Assembly (NCBI GenBank): GCA_030280995.1
Contig: JASXTE010000004.1
Span: forward strand, 16,705,501-16,769,500
Reading direction: 5' to 3'
From: Hemileia vastatrix
Taxonomy: Eukaryota > Basidiomycota > Pucciniomycetes > Pucciniales > Zaghouaniaceae
Length of the DNA: 64,000 bases
The translations under genes and the position numbers were made by a program. Position 1 is the first letter of the stretch, and every line of letters begins with the position of its first letter. The notes under the pieces were generated by a model. That model was not told the origin of the DNA. It saw only the letters and a list, made by a program, of their open reading frames with translations, and made no database searches. This document shows, one piece after another, positions 10,620-20,516 of the stretch.

Positions 10620-11230
10620 CTTTCCAGAACTAACATCTATACTGGACCAGCTTCACTTTCTGATCCAATAATACTTAAAAAGAGACTAGCCAAGTTTTTC
10701 ACCTTTTTTCAAAACATAAAGGCCAAAACAGATTCATTTTCATAATTTCCTAATTTTGAGCTTCCTCCTGCCTCTCAGGATTCTAATCCTATTATGCTGG
10801 TTTCTACATTCAGTTTTTCTGAAACAATATTTCATGGATCTAAAATATTTTCCATTAATTTTAATTTTAATAATCTTCCTACTAATTACACATCCATCTA
10901 CTATCTCCTCCAACCCCTAATTTTCTCCTAGGCTATTGAAATCACAAATACAGATGACATTTGCCAGGTTCAGAATGATTAAATTGATCACTATCCTAAG
11001 TTTCAGAGATATCTCTTTCTTGATTTATGTGATGATATGAAGTGTAAGATCTAAACTTATTTTCAGGAAGCCCCTGCTAATAATACTGAAGATTTAATGA
11101 AGAGAAAAAATTCAAATCCAAAGTTTTGATAATGATGATGAAATATTCCAAAGAGATTATTATTTTGATTGTCTTCTCTTCCTTTAAAATTTAATACTTT
11201 AATATTTTTCTAGTGCTGATAACTGTTGTT
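10620..11230 (+). pseudogene. Remnant of antisense accessory gene 2 (C-terminal part), element D
   Basis: On the plus strand, between about 10925 and 11150, a degraded frame reads ...DDICQVQN, then YPKFQRYLF, then KCKIXTYFQEAPANNTEDLMKR. This parallels the end of the accessory gene in element C at 19560-19720 (YPLPTIKDKF, LILNYFQSTPARNPQDLEKG). Upstream, a DPIILKKRLAKFF segment near 10660 resembles PSILIPRLFNKL of the same gene. Many stops and shifts. It indicates that D carried the same antisense gene as C. D's 3' LTR, expected just to the left, is missing. Confidence 0.45.
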
Positions 11231-11249
11231 GTCTGGTTTATTTTAATTC

Positions 11250-11790
11250 TTTTAATATTGTCTTTTAATCCTCATATTTGAAATTAACTTTGAATAAACC
11301 ATATTTTTCTTGTGATGATTCTACTACTGAGAGCAAGGTTTGAATCCCTTCAGACTCTCCTCTACCAATCTCTACTTTTTTCATAGCATGAGAGAGAGGG
11401 CCTCTCTAATGAGCCTAATAATTTTGATTCCATTGCAATCGGGCTTCCCCCTGAGCTGAATACTCTGATTCCATTTTTTCCATAAGGTCCTCCAAGCATC
11501 ACCTAAATAGTCTACCAAAGAGACCCACTAAATCCAAATAATATCCATCTTCTACAATTTAGCATCACAAAATTCAAGTAAATTTCAAACCCTTTAAATC
11601 ACTCTTAAATTTTATAATAATTCATAATCTTACCAGACTTGCTTAGCACTTTTACTTTCAGCTTTTAAAAATCTCCATCAATAATCTTTTTGAATCCCCA
11701 TGTTTCTTTTTATCCTACAATAAATCCATTTAATGACATCTTTATTCCCTAAAGTTAGTTGCACCATTTCCATTAATGACTGAGCTGTCC
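11250..11790 (-). pseudogene. Degenerate unidentified Gag-like remnant
   Basis: A minus-strand frame can be followed in pieces with several in-frame stops: VQLTLGNKDVIKWIYCRIKR, then WRFLKAESKSAKQVW, then DYLGDAWRTLWKKWNQ, then IIRLIREALSHAMKKVEI, then GESEGIQTLLSVVESSQEK. The Trp/Lys-rich helical character suits a retroelement Gag, but it matches none of the other Gags in this window. It may be a fragment of yet another element inserted in the 3' region of D. Confidence 0.35.
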
Positions 11791-12615
11791 AAATGAGTGA
11801 GTACCAGTTTGAGTACTGATGAACCAGTGATTAATTTAAAATTACTGAATTGAATATACAACTAGATTGAAATTCCCTCCTAAAGTCCTTAAAAAACAAA
11901 CTTTTAATAGATTTCCATTTTATAATCTTGGTGGACTACCCTTCTTCACATTCCTACATAAATTATCAATATAATTTCTGATTTTCCAGTTTTAAGTCTT
12001 GCTGGACCAAGGAGAAAGTAATTTGCCAGTTTTAGATCATAGGGGAACAATGATTGACATTTTGCCAGTTTAAGATCATGGAGGACCCAAGAATTTCACC
12101 AATTCCATAAAAATTCTTGATGAATAAAATATTCATAACATTTTGAAAACATTTTTTGAAATTCATTTATAAGTCTTGATGTACTAACAGATCCCATAGA
12201 ATTCTAAAATCACTTTAAGTATATATCTTAAAGGACTAACAGATTCAATAGTGCAAGTCCAAAATCTTGAAAAATAGCCAGTTTAAAGTCTTAGAGGACT
12301 AAAGAGTGTCTTGATGTATTATAAAATATTCATTGAGCCATGGTAAACTACATTTTTGTTTGAAAAAATAAGAAAAGAAAATGGAATAATTAAAATATAA
12401 TATACTATTAAAAAAATAAAATTTAATTTTATATACTTAAAAACACTAGTAATATATTATTTTATTTATATTTTTTTAAAATGAAATAAATTGTAAAATA
12501 TAAGAAATTTGAAATAGAAAATATATAATTATAAATTTGAAAATTAATTTAAATAAGAAATTTATTTTAAAAGAAGTCCTCCTGCCATTTGATGAGCCAT
12601 ACCCCTGAAATAATA

Positions 12616-12643
12616 CCCACATCCAAGTGCACCTTGATGTGGG
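12616..12643. repeat. Hairpin module II, copy in element D
   Basis: CCCACATC-C-AAG pairs with CTTGATGTGGG: 11 bp with one bulged C and loop TGCAC. Copies occur at 26096-26122 and 26298-26323 in element C, preceded by a similar TTGATGAGCC...CCCCTGA lead-in. Confidence 0.6.
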
Positions 12644-13049
12644 AGACACAGTAAAAAATTTAAAATAAACAAAAATAGTTTTTGAAAAATTTTGAAAAAC
12701 ATAATAAAAAAAATAGAAATAATCACTGGGTGGGCTCCCTCAAATTTGTAAAAATTATTGAAGACCACCAGCAATCATTATCTCTGAACAATTAATTAAT
12801 AAATTTTTTTTATATATATTGTGTATATTTTTATTTTTTTAAAAAATGAAATTAAAACATGTAACATTCAAGCATAAAAAAATTTCTATAATGAAAAATA
12901 AAAAATAAAATGTTCCTTGAATCCAGATTTTAATGAGTGTAATTGTGGTAACTTTTTGTGACCCAGTTAATAGTCTTAGAGGACTACCTATATAACAAAA
13001 AAATCCAGGATTAAACTAGAAAAAGGGAAACTTTGATGAAAAACATTGT

Positions 13050-13135
13050 GAGGTAATTGTTTATAGAGTAGCCAGCCCATAAATTACTCCCAAACCTGCC
13101 AATATTAAATATAGAAGGTTCCCCTGTGAACAATT
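13050..13135. repeat. Module III, divergent copy in element D
   Basis: AGGTAATTG...AATTACTCC encloses a GAGTAGCCAGCCCAT loop, corresponding to GGGGTAACTG...CAGTTACCCC in element C. Both arms changed together at the C:G position, which became T:A. It is followed by the shared TGCCAAxATxAAATxTAGAAG tail. Confidence 0.5.
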
Positions 13136-13341
13136 CTACCAAAAATAAATACATTTCAACATGATTCTTCACCATAAACATTTTCAACATTCAAATTTTT
13201 AATGATTGTTATTTAAATGATAGTTTTTAGTTTATACTCTTTTGTGGAGTAATTCTTCTTTAAGCAATGTTAGAGTAGTTTATCCTCTTTTCAGAGGAAA
13301 TCTTCATAAACAATGGTTGGTAGTTTATCCTCATTTTGGAG

Positions 13342-14476
13342 TTAGACTTTGGCACACCTAGTGCCCCTAGGATAAAACTTCTTGACCTGGTCAGAAGCTA
13401 CACTCTTTTTTAATACCGCTCCATCCAATTCTTCCAACACATATGAACTACCATATAATTGATCTCTGACTCTGTATGTTCCATTCAACCTATCAGAAAA
13501 CATTCTCCCCCACTTACTCTCCAAACTAATATTTTACACCAAGACTATATATCAAGTCTTAAAAGGTTTCCTTAATCTATGAACCAACCTCTTATCCCAA
13601 TATATGACAGACTGATTTCAAATTTTCAACATCCTAGAATATTCCTTATCCAATTTTTCTTCTTTCTGTTCCAACTGAGCCATTCTTGCACATAGTAATT
13701 ATTTAGTAGTTTTAAACATATCCCAGTCAACTCCAAGATATGTTTCAGCCTCTAGATCACTGAGAAAACGGTGTTCTGACTAAAAACTAGTCTGTATGGT
13801 GAATATCAAGTTTTAATTTTTGCAGTAATTCTTTCAGCAAGTAAAACTAATGATAAATAGTGCTTCCACTTTTCAGAACTTGCTCCACACATTTTAAATA
13901 AAGAATCATTTATAACTTGAAGCCCTCTTTCTACAATTTCTTCAGCTTCAGGATAATATGGGGGTTCCACCCTAAATATTGATCCAACTTTTAATATACC
14001 CTCCCTAAATTCTGTCCCATATTCAGGACCTCCATTAACTGTTAAAAACTCCATCACTCCATACCTATATACCCGATTTTTTGTCAAAAAATCTGCCACA
14101 TTCCTGGAATTCAAATTAATAAGAGGCAATGCCTCTACCAAACCAGATAAATTATCTCTGGCTACAATTAAATATTTATATCTTCCCTCTTTTCTATGAC
14201 CAGCATCCAAACTAAACCTACCAAAAAGCGTCTTTTCACTGGTTGCATGCCCAGGTTTCTTGGCCTTAAATAACTCCTCCTTTGACATTCTCTGCATGAC
14301 AAAACCCATTTTTTAACAGTCAGCTTCATTCCAGGCCACCAAAATCTATCAGTAATTTGTCCACAAGTTTCACCAACTCCTCTATGCCCAAGATCTTCAT
14401 GCTGTGACTTCATAAACAATTCTTTCCCTTTCTTTTGAGTTATAAAAACTTGGGGATTTGGATACCTCCTCCTCAT
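13342..14476 (-). pseudogene. pol: Integrase of element D (HHCC, catalytic core, C-terminal domain)
   Basis: Three overlapping frames give a whole integrase. The zinc-binding part (14476-14290) has H-x-x-x-x-H (HEDLGH) and CRECQRR. The core (14309-13806) has the first catalytic Asp in SLDAGH and the Glu in PEAEEIVERG. The second catalytic Asp is replaced: the block reads LTVNGGPEY where the C copy has VAVDGGPE. The C-terminal SH3-like part (13524-13342) reads WGRMFSDRLNGTYRVRDQ and SYVLEELDGAVLKKSVA. One or two frameshifts separate the parts. With Asp changed to Asn the enzyme would be inactive even if translated. Confidence 0.8.
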
Positions 14477-14493
14477 AAATATTTTCTGGAATG

Positions 14494-15039
14494 TTAAATG
14501 GCTTGTGACTTCATTTTGATAGTCACAAAGTAATCACTATCACATATATCTGTACTTTCTAAGTTTAATAAGTATTTCACCATTTTATAATAAAAACCTG
14601 TCTGTCCCCGGAAATCATTTAGAAAATACATTAATATAATATCATTGGGCACTTTATTATCTCCTAAATTATCTGCACATGAATGAGACAGTAATTTTAT
14701 TTCTTGAATTTGCCTATTTATCATAAAAGTTTTTACATTTTTCTCTCTTTGAACTTTCCAACATTTTAACAACTAAATTTTCTTCTTTTCCTTTTTCACC
14801 CTTTTCAGAATTATCAACTTCATTTACATCCAACCTCCTTTTAAAAAAGCTTACACAATCACCCAACCTCTCTTTAACCTAATAATCTAATAATCCAACA
14901 TATATAACATTTAACAGCTTACTACTATCCCACACAGTATCACCATCCCCATACATATAAACCAATTCTCCAACCTCTTTTCACCACAGTTAACTACACC
15001 TTCACCAAACTCCCAGAACACATAATTTACTATTTTTTA
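14494..15039 (-). pseudogene. Linker between RNase H and integrase, element D
   Basis: An open frame of 92 codons (14772-14494) contains VPNDIILMYFLNDFRGQTGF and ESTDICDSDYFVTIKMKS. Both blocks have clear counterparts in the C copy near 28330-28460 (WGQTGFFF, DICDDDTWVTIKKKS), so this is a conserved inter-domain segment rather than random ORF. 14780-15039 is decayed, without a readable frame. Confidence 0.55.
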
Positions 15040-15296
15040 TTATTTTCCAGTTTATTCTCTTGGTGGAGGTCTTCATTATTTACACTTATTAATCCTTCCA
15101 ATTTAAACTTATTAGGGAGGTCTTTGTAATCATTATTTACACATATTAAACCTGCCATTTTAACCTCATGGGTGAGGGTTTTGTCACTATCTACACATAT
15201 TAAACCTTCCAGTTCAACCTCATTGGAGAGGTTGTCCTCACTATCTACACATATTATTCCTGCCAGCTTAACCTCATGGGGGAGGTAAGGAAAGTC
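15040..15296 (-). repeat. Tandem repeats of about 54-66 bp encoding an LxxEVKLxGLI motif
   Basis: Five imperfect units, each containing one copy of hairpin module I (near 15045, 15100, 15155, 15207 and 15267). Read in the element's frame they give LPHEVKLAGII, LSNEVELEGLI, LTHEVKMAGLI, LPNKFKLEGLI and LHQENKLE, separated by CVDSD-type acidic spacers. The unit lies in the linker just after RNase H. The corresponding place in element C (28660-28700) has a single unit. Confidence 0.65.
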
Positions 15297-15704
15297 TTAA
15301 GCACCTTTTTTTCTGGCCTTAATTATAGGTATATCTTCATCAAGTTCTTCTGAGTCGCAATCTTCTTCAGTAGATGGTCTTCTCAATAAACCATCTGGCA
15401 TAGTAAACATCTTTCCAGGATTATTAACTAAATTAAAAGAAAAATATTGAATAAAGGCTACCCATCTGGTCATGGATGGCTTTGGAAAACTAGGGAAATT
15501 AATCATTTGAATTAAAGATTTTTCATCCACTTGTAGTTCAACGTGTTGCCCCCATAAAATATTTTTATTCTTCTTTAAAATTTTTGCCACATCACAAAGT
15601 TCCATTTTTTGTTGAGAATATCTTGCTTTCACCTCAGTAAATATTACAGATTCATACCTGACTGGTCTAATATAACCAACTTTATCCAATTGAGAAAGAA
15701 ACAC
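15297..15704 (-). pseudogene. pol: RNase H / connection part of Pol, element D
   Basis: 135 open codons. Recognisable blocks are VGYIRPVRYESVIFTEVKARYSQQKMELC, WGQHVELQVDEKSLIQMIN and SMTRWVAFIQYFSFNLVNNPGK followed by FTMPDGLLRRPS, the usual end of RNase H and start of the inter-domain linker in this family. It ends in acidic DSEELDEDIPI, just before the repeats at 15040-15296. Upstream it continues into RT debris. Confidence 0.7.
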
Positions 15705-16470
15705 CCAAGAAGCAATTTGAATAGAATCAACTGCTAAATAAATTCTGCCTGAATCTTTCCTATAATATTACTAATGCAGGATAATATCTTCCACAAAAAC
15801 CTTCTTCAATCTCTCAAACTTATTTTTGCACTCTTCATCCTACTACCAGTTAGAATCCTTCCTAGTCAACCATCTAAAATGAGCATCCAATAAAGAAAAG
15901 TTCTTAATAAAAATTGTAAAAAAACACATACGCCTAAAATCCCTCTGACTTTGGTTGTATTCTTGGGTCTTGGCCAGGAATGAATTTTTTTCACCTTCAT
16001 CTTTGAAATAATTCTACCCTCTCTACATACCTCATCACCTATAATTTCCAACTCTGGTACACAAAAGAAATTTTTGAACCTGAAATAGATAACCCAGCCT
16101 CTAAAATCCTAAACAAAATACTTTCTAATACAACAGCATATTCCCAGATAAATTTTTGTATCCCCGTATACTCCTTCAATAATTCATTACCATAATCTTT
16201 TGAATGTCTTTAAATTCCACCATTGTCAATAAATATACTAGCATATTGTGGAATTCTGTCCTTTTAGAATCCAAGCCATCTCACCTTGACAAACATCAAC
16301 AAAATTTGTTGCTCCTTGAGGTAATCTTGTTAGTTGTAATTGTCCAAGTGGTGTATCAAAAGTTTTGAGAGGCCTAGAATCCAGATGAGGCTCTCTTTCA
16401 ACTTATTACCCCATTATAATTCCCAAACCATAACAAACTCTTCCCACAAACATCTCTAAAAACTCCTCTG
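15705..16470 (-). pseudogene. pol: Reverse transcriptase of element D, degraded
   Basis: Broken frames carry the family's RT blocks: the CYGLG block near 16420, LGQLQLTRLPQGATNFV near 16330, and IPQYASIFIDNGGI near 16240. The catalytic pair of aspartates is Asp-Asn here (FIDN). The palm-thumb part continues to SWPRPKNTTKVRGILGVCVFLQFLLRTF (16051-15890). Multiple stops. This clade normally reads FIDDGGIKG at the active site. Confidence 0.7.
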
Positions 16471-17640
16471 CACTGGGTGGTATTCCTGCCACCTTTATCA
16501 TAACCCTATTTAATTTCCATAAATCATGAACTACCCTTAGTTTTCCATTAGAATTTTTAACAAAGAATAATGTACTTGAATAAATTTATGATAGTTATTT
16601 GTATAATCCAGTTTTAATTTTTCTCTAATTACTTTGATATAAACTTCTTTGAAAGTGGCATGTATATGAATTGGTTTCTGTTGTAATGGTTCATAACAAA
16701 CAACTGGAATCTTATAGGGCTCCCTGAAAGAATACTTTAATACACCTCTCTCCTCTTCTATAGATGGGATGGACTTCTATTTCTTAACCATTACATCCAA
16801 CAACAGCTTTTTCTCTTCACCTGAAATCCAATCTGAAGGTCCAAAATTAACAACCTGCAATCTCTTAAAAGTTATTGTTGAAGTTTCAGAAAATTACGGC
16901 AAATTATTTACTGAAGGACAGTCATATGTATCTCTTGATTAATTTGGTCTTATCAAATTTGGATTCAATTCATCTGACAGTGGTTCATTTATTTGTCTAA
17001 TTTTATTAGCTACCTTTTTATATTTTACCACATCAATGTTCATTTTGACTTGAGATAATTGATTCATCATAGTTTAACTATAAAATAATTTGTTATCAGC
17101 ATTTTCTTCATCTTCAGAATCATAATCAGAAACAAAATGAGTTGAAATATAATTTTTATTTTAAATATATTCATAACCAACCCTTTTTCCATTGTATAAT
17201 TTATCATAAAGTTTTCCAACACCTTTTTTACCATTTTCCACCATATAATCCCCAGTAAATAAAGTAGGCAGTTAAACCTCTTTCTGAAGGACTTCAATAG
17301 AATCATAAAAAAGATTATTTTTCTGTGAATTAATTATACTAAGATTTTTATTTTTATTTTTATGAGATAATTTCAGTTTATCCTCTTGCTGGAGACTATA
17401 TAATAATCCACCACTAATATCACCACAATTATCCCAATTCCCTTTCCAACTTTATCCAACATACTAAATCCCATCATTCCCTTTAAACTTCTTTTAAATT
17501 TTATAGAGTAATTTGATAATGATAATAAAAATATTAAAAAATTCATAACATAATAACATTCCAATGAGATATCAACAAATAATAATTGAGAATCCACTAG
17601 AATTATCTACAAGTGAGCTGACATATTGAAATCCAGGATC
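16471..17640 (-). pseudogene. Protease-to-RT linker of element D, degraded
   Basis: Parallel to 30034-31180 in C and 9700-10515 in P1. It includes the FGPSDWISGEEKKLLLDVMVKK-like pre-RT block near 16820-16770 and two module I hairpins (17270 and 17375). The frame is closed many times; short open frames such as 17306-17067 and 17597-17373 are fragments of it. Confidence 0.5.
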
Positions 17641-18031
17641 TCTTCTTGGTGAGAGATTGAAACATTAGAGTGATCAGCCCCTACTTCCCTGAAAAATGAG
17701 GGTCTTAATACTTATCTTTTTTAATAAATTCACCAGAAGATGATCCTTTTATTTGACTCTTTTTGGCACATAAACAACTCTGAAAAATGCTAGTAAGGCC
17801 AGGCCAGGTCTCCCAGCCATCATCTCCTGGAGATATTAACTGCATATGAAGCCGCCTCATGTCATCTATTGTAATCTCTAAACTAATTCCCATTCCAATC
17901 TGATAACCTATCTAGACTCCAAGATCCATCAAAAATGGCCCACAAAGAACCGTTTTCACAGCCCCTTTGGCCACATAAAAATGCACCCTTCCAACAGATC
18001 CACCTACACTTAATTTGACATGTTCAGCCAT
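17641..18031 (-). pseudogene. C-terminal half of the protease region, element D (split by element C)
   Basis: Starts exactly at the outer edge of C's 3' LTR: MAEHVKLSVGGSVGRVHFYV, then KTVLCGPFLMDLGV, then the DDMRRLHMQLISPGDDGWETWPGLTSI block and a Cys-rich CLCAKKSQIKGSSSGE tail. The N-terminal half, ending GGHATKLMG, lies at 44549-44920 on the other side of C. The two halves join with a 4-bp target duplication (CCAT at 18028-18031, CCGT at 44545-44548). Confidence 0.8.
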
Positions 18032-19114
18032 TGTAGAAAATCTTATAGTACTAGCTATAGGCCTTGACCAAGGGAGTTGGAGAAAACTCAGAGAGAAAAT
18101 CCCCTTTCCCTTTAGAAAAATAAAGTGAGATTTACCTGCTACAATAAATTGGTTCCTGATTGTTAAATCCCCTTTTCCAACACACTTGACTTCCTGACCA
18201 GCCAAGAAATTAGTCTCCAGAAAGGCTACCAAACCAAAGAACTGAAATGTAGACCAATTTCCACACCATAGAAAGAAATGATACTTGATGTAGGTTGTAA
18301 ATCCACAACAGAGACAGAAAAAATACTTGATATAGCTTGAAAGACTATACCAGAGAACCCAGTTACCAAGTTAAGTTACATGAAGAATTCACCTTGCAAC
18401 AAACACCGCCAAATGTGGCCAAAAAACAGTTAAAACTGAGTGAGGAACAAGGATATTACCTCCTGATGGTTGTATGATAATTAAAGTTGCCCCCAAACTG
18501 TCTTATTCACGATGTACACACAGACCACTATCTAAGAGCCCATTCACACCAACAAATTTGGTCTTTTTTGAGCTCCAAATTGCATAAAACCCCTCTAGAG
18601 ACGCTCCCCAGCCTTCTAGCACCAAGGCAGGTGGTCCACCCAATGTCAGGAGGCCCGCCTGAGGCGACTGGACCACCCTGAAGCCAGAAAACCACCAAAA
18701 ACCCCCAAAAATACCCAAAATACTTAGAAAAATCTACTAAGACTACTAAAACCTTTAAAACATATAATTAGGCTATAACAACATTGAGACATAAAATGTA
18801 GAGAAAAATTAGCTCATTCCAATGGCAATAAGCACTTAACCCGTAAAACATTAAAAACAAAATTAAACAGCTATATTTTTAAATGAAAATTGAGAAATTA
18901 TCCCCTTAATACTTAAAATCTGAAAAATTTCCACAGTAAATAAAATATAGAGAAAACCCAGGACTATCCAATAGTAGTACACAAATCCACGCAGTCCCAA
19001 TATTCACTGAATAATTCTAGAAAAACACCCAATTATTAAATAATGCCATTTAAGGCATATCAAGACAACACAAAATAGCCCAACAAAGGGCTCCACCAAT
19101 GTTGGAAGACCCCC
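18032..19114 (-). repeat. 3' LTR of element C
   Basis: Aligns over its whole length with 43444-44544 at roughly 91-92 percent by eye, starting TGTAGAAAATC on the plus strand. The inner end is mutated (GGAAGACCCC where the 5' LTR has GGAAGACCACA). Inside lies a G+C-rich potential hairpin: GGTGGTCCA (18630-18638) against TGGACCACC (18669-18677). The open frames at 18487-18718 fall in this G+C-rich part and are not genes. Confidence 0.85.
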
Positions 19115-19129
19115 TCCTCCCTCCAATAG
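19115..19129 (-). promoter_or_regulatory. Candidate polypurine tract of element C
   Basis: Read on the minus strand, TTGGAGGGAGGA runs directly into the 3' LTR at 19114. Position and composition suit the plus-strand primer of an LTR element. Confidence 0.55.
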
Positions 19130-19162
19130 AGAATGTCCACATTCTCCTTCATCACAACTACC

Positions 19163-19814
19163 ATGTTCAGCTTTCTTTCCAAATCTGCTACTGACATGGG
19201 TCCTTGCCAATACTGCATTGAAAACAATCTCATCTGGATCATCACACCACTGGCTCATCCCTACAGAACCTCCTGTGATAATTGTCACTCTAGGAAGAAG
19301 ACTTGTTTCAGACCTGGTCCATTGTCCTCTTCAAAATCTTCTCCTCCACAACTTGATCCACCTTCTACCAGCACCAAAAGATCCAGACCATCCATCCTGA
19401 TCCCCAGACTGTTCAACAAATTACACCCTTCAAAAAATAATTCCAACCCTTCTACAACCACTAACTCTACTATCCTTGGTCCTTCTGATGGTAAGCCCAA
19501 TAATTCTTCATACTGCAATTCAATCTGACAAATTTCCAGTTTATTTCAATCCAAAAAGTGATGATGACAATGTGGGAACCATTGAAGCACCCCCACCTTA
19601 TCCATTGCCCACCATCAAAGACAAATTCCAACAAAATTCTTCTCAACTGAAGAATCTCATTCTAAATTACTTCCAATCCACTCCTGCCAGGAATCCACAG
19701 GACCTTGAAAAAGGAAGAACCTCATTCACCAGCTCAAAGCAAATGCTGAACATTTTTTTAAATCTCTTTATTCTTTTCTGTAATTGCTTTTTGCCTGAAA
19801 AAATCTTGATTTAG
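19163..19814 (+). pseudogene. Antisense accessory gene 2 of element C (Cys-cluster protein)
   Basis: Plus-strand gene between C's integrase and 3' LTR, opposite to gag-pol. From ATG 19163 the first frame reads MFSFLSKSATDMGPCQYCIE, then ...RTSCDNCHSRKKTCFRPGP (pattern C-x2-C-x24-C-x2-C-x6-C), then a Ser/Pro-rich stretch to 19528. A shift of one base near 19500 leads to a second frame with DKFPVYFNPKSDDDNVG, YPLPTIKDKF and LILNYFQSTPARNPQDLEKG, ending at TAG 19812. The CDNCHSRKKTC half resembles part of a fungal Zn2Cys6 cluster, but the full six-Cys spacing is not met. Its start lies about 50 bp inside the LTR edge. Partial paralogue of the gene at 20517; a relic of the same gene is at 10620-11230. 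Confidence 0.6.
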
Positions 19815-19842
19815 AAATAAAAATAAATAAATTTTTTTTCCT

Positions 19843-19970
19843 CAGTTTAAAGTCTTGGGGGACTAATCATCAGTTTTAAGTCTTGGGGGACTAACAGCCC
19901 TCATTTTATAGTCTTGGGGGATTCAAAACCCTCAGTTTATAGTCATGGGGGACTCCAAAACCTAAATCAA
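19843..19970. repeat. Module I hairpins, first cluster in C
   Basis: Four units (near 19845, 19870, 19900 and 19932), each reading on the minus strand as AGTC-CCCCAA-GACT or a close variant (AATC-CCCCAA-GACT, AGTC-CCCCAT-GACT) followed by W-TAAAMTG. They sit directly downstream of accessory gene 2. Confidence 0.7.
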
Positions 19971-20025
19971 AAATACAGAACCAGAGATCAAAACATTAAA
20001 GACCAAAGAAACAAACTAAAATTCT

Positions 20026-20110
20026 GGGGTAACTGTTCTGCAGAGCAGCCAGCTAATCAGTTACCCCCATACTTGCCTTAACAAAATTCAGAGACTCACC
20101 CTTGGATGCC
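20026..20110. repeat. Module III, copy 1 in C
   Basis: GGGGTAACTG (20026-20035) is exactly complementary to CAGTTACCCC (20058-20067). The loop contains CAGAGCAGCCAGC. The tail CTTGCCTTAACAAAATTCAGAG matches the tails of the copies at 26704 and 26962. Confidence 0.7.
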
Positions 20111-20138
20111 CTCTGCCAGAATCACACCAACTCCCATT

Positions 20139-20372
20139 ATCAGTTTATAGTCCTGAAGGACTCAACTATTAAACCATCCTCAGTTTATACTCTTGGGGGA
20201 CTCTACCATTTTTCAGTTTAAAGTCTTGACGGACTTTTCCAGTGTTCAGTTTAAAGTCTTGACGGACTAACCAAGTGTTCAGTTTAAAGTCTTGAAAGAC
20301 TAACCCAGTGTTCAGCTTAAAGTCTTGATGGAATAACCCTGTGTTAAGTTTAAAGTCTTGAAGGACTAAACA
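20139..20372. repeat. Tandem module I array, about 33-bp period
   Basis: Seven units. On the minus strand five are perfect 4-bp stems with a six-base loop: AGTC-CTTCAG-GACT, AGTC-CGTCAA-GACT twice, AGTC-TTTCAA-GACT and AGTC-CTTCAA-GACT. Two units have a mismatch. Translated on the minus strand they give a repeated (V)xQDFKLNTGLV peptide within an open frame of 94 codons (20453-20169). Because most other copies in this window are not in an open frame, I treat it as a nucleic-acid repeat first. Confidence 0.75.
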
Positions 20373-20377
20373 CATTT

Positions 20378-20386
20378 GAATAAAAG
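20378..20386 (+). promoter_or_regulatory. Candidate promoter of antisense accessory gene 1
   Basis: GAATAAAAG, a TATA-like box, lies 130 bp before the ATG at 20517, followed by a G+C-rich stretch and a pyrimidine-rich leader (CTTCCACTCTCCCTTC and CTTTCATCTCATTTC) typical of fungal transcription starts. It would let the gene be transcribed opposite to gag-pol. Confidence 0.4.
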
Positions 20387-20516
20387 GGCGGAGCCAGCTC
20401 CATGCACACTTCTCCACAGCCCACCTGCTGAACTTCCACTCTCCCTTCATCATCTACCATCACTGATAAAATTTTCTTTCATCTCATTTCTTTTCATTGT
20501 TGCTCCTTCAAAGATC

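Larger units (their letters stand above)
11800..13335 (-). other. 3' internal region of element D with hairpin modules
   Basis: No ORF is supported. The stretch alternates AT-rich low complexity (12380-12600, 12780-12920) with copies of module I (near 11925, 11990, 12033, 12070, 12283, 12966, 13228, 13287, 13321), one module II (12616-12643) and one module III (13050-13090). It is laid out like the matching region of element C at 25913-27102, downstream of integrase in element orientation. Confidence 0.6.

Noticed and set aside
10571..11800. Expected 3' LTR of element D
   Set aside because: No segment here resembles D's 5' LTR (46926-47982); it appears deleted, so I did not annotate it.
18487..18718. 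Overlapping frames on both strands in C LTR (also 43886-44129)
   Set aside because: Caused by the G+C-rich LTR hairpin segment; not conserved as protein.
20139..20372. CRISPR-like array with 33-bp period (also 15040-15296)
   Set aside because: Spacers are not unique, repeats are imperfect and part of an LTR retroelement; eukaryotic context.
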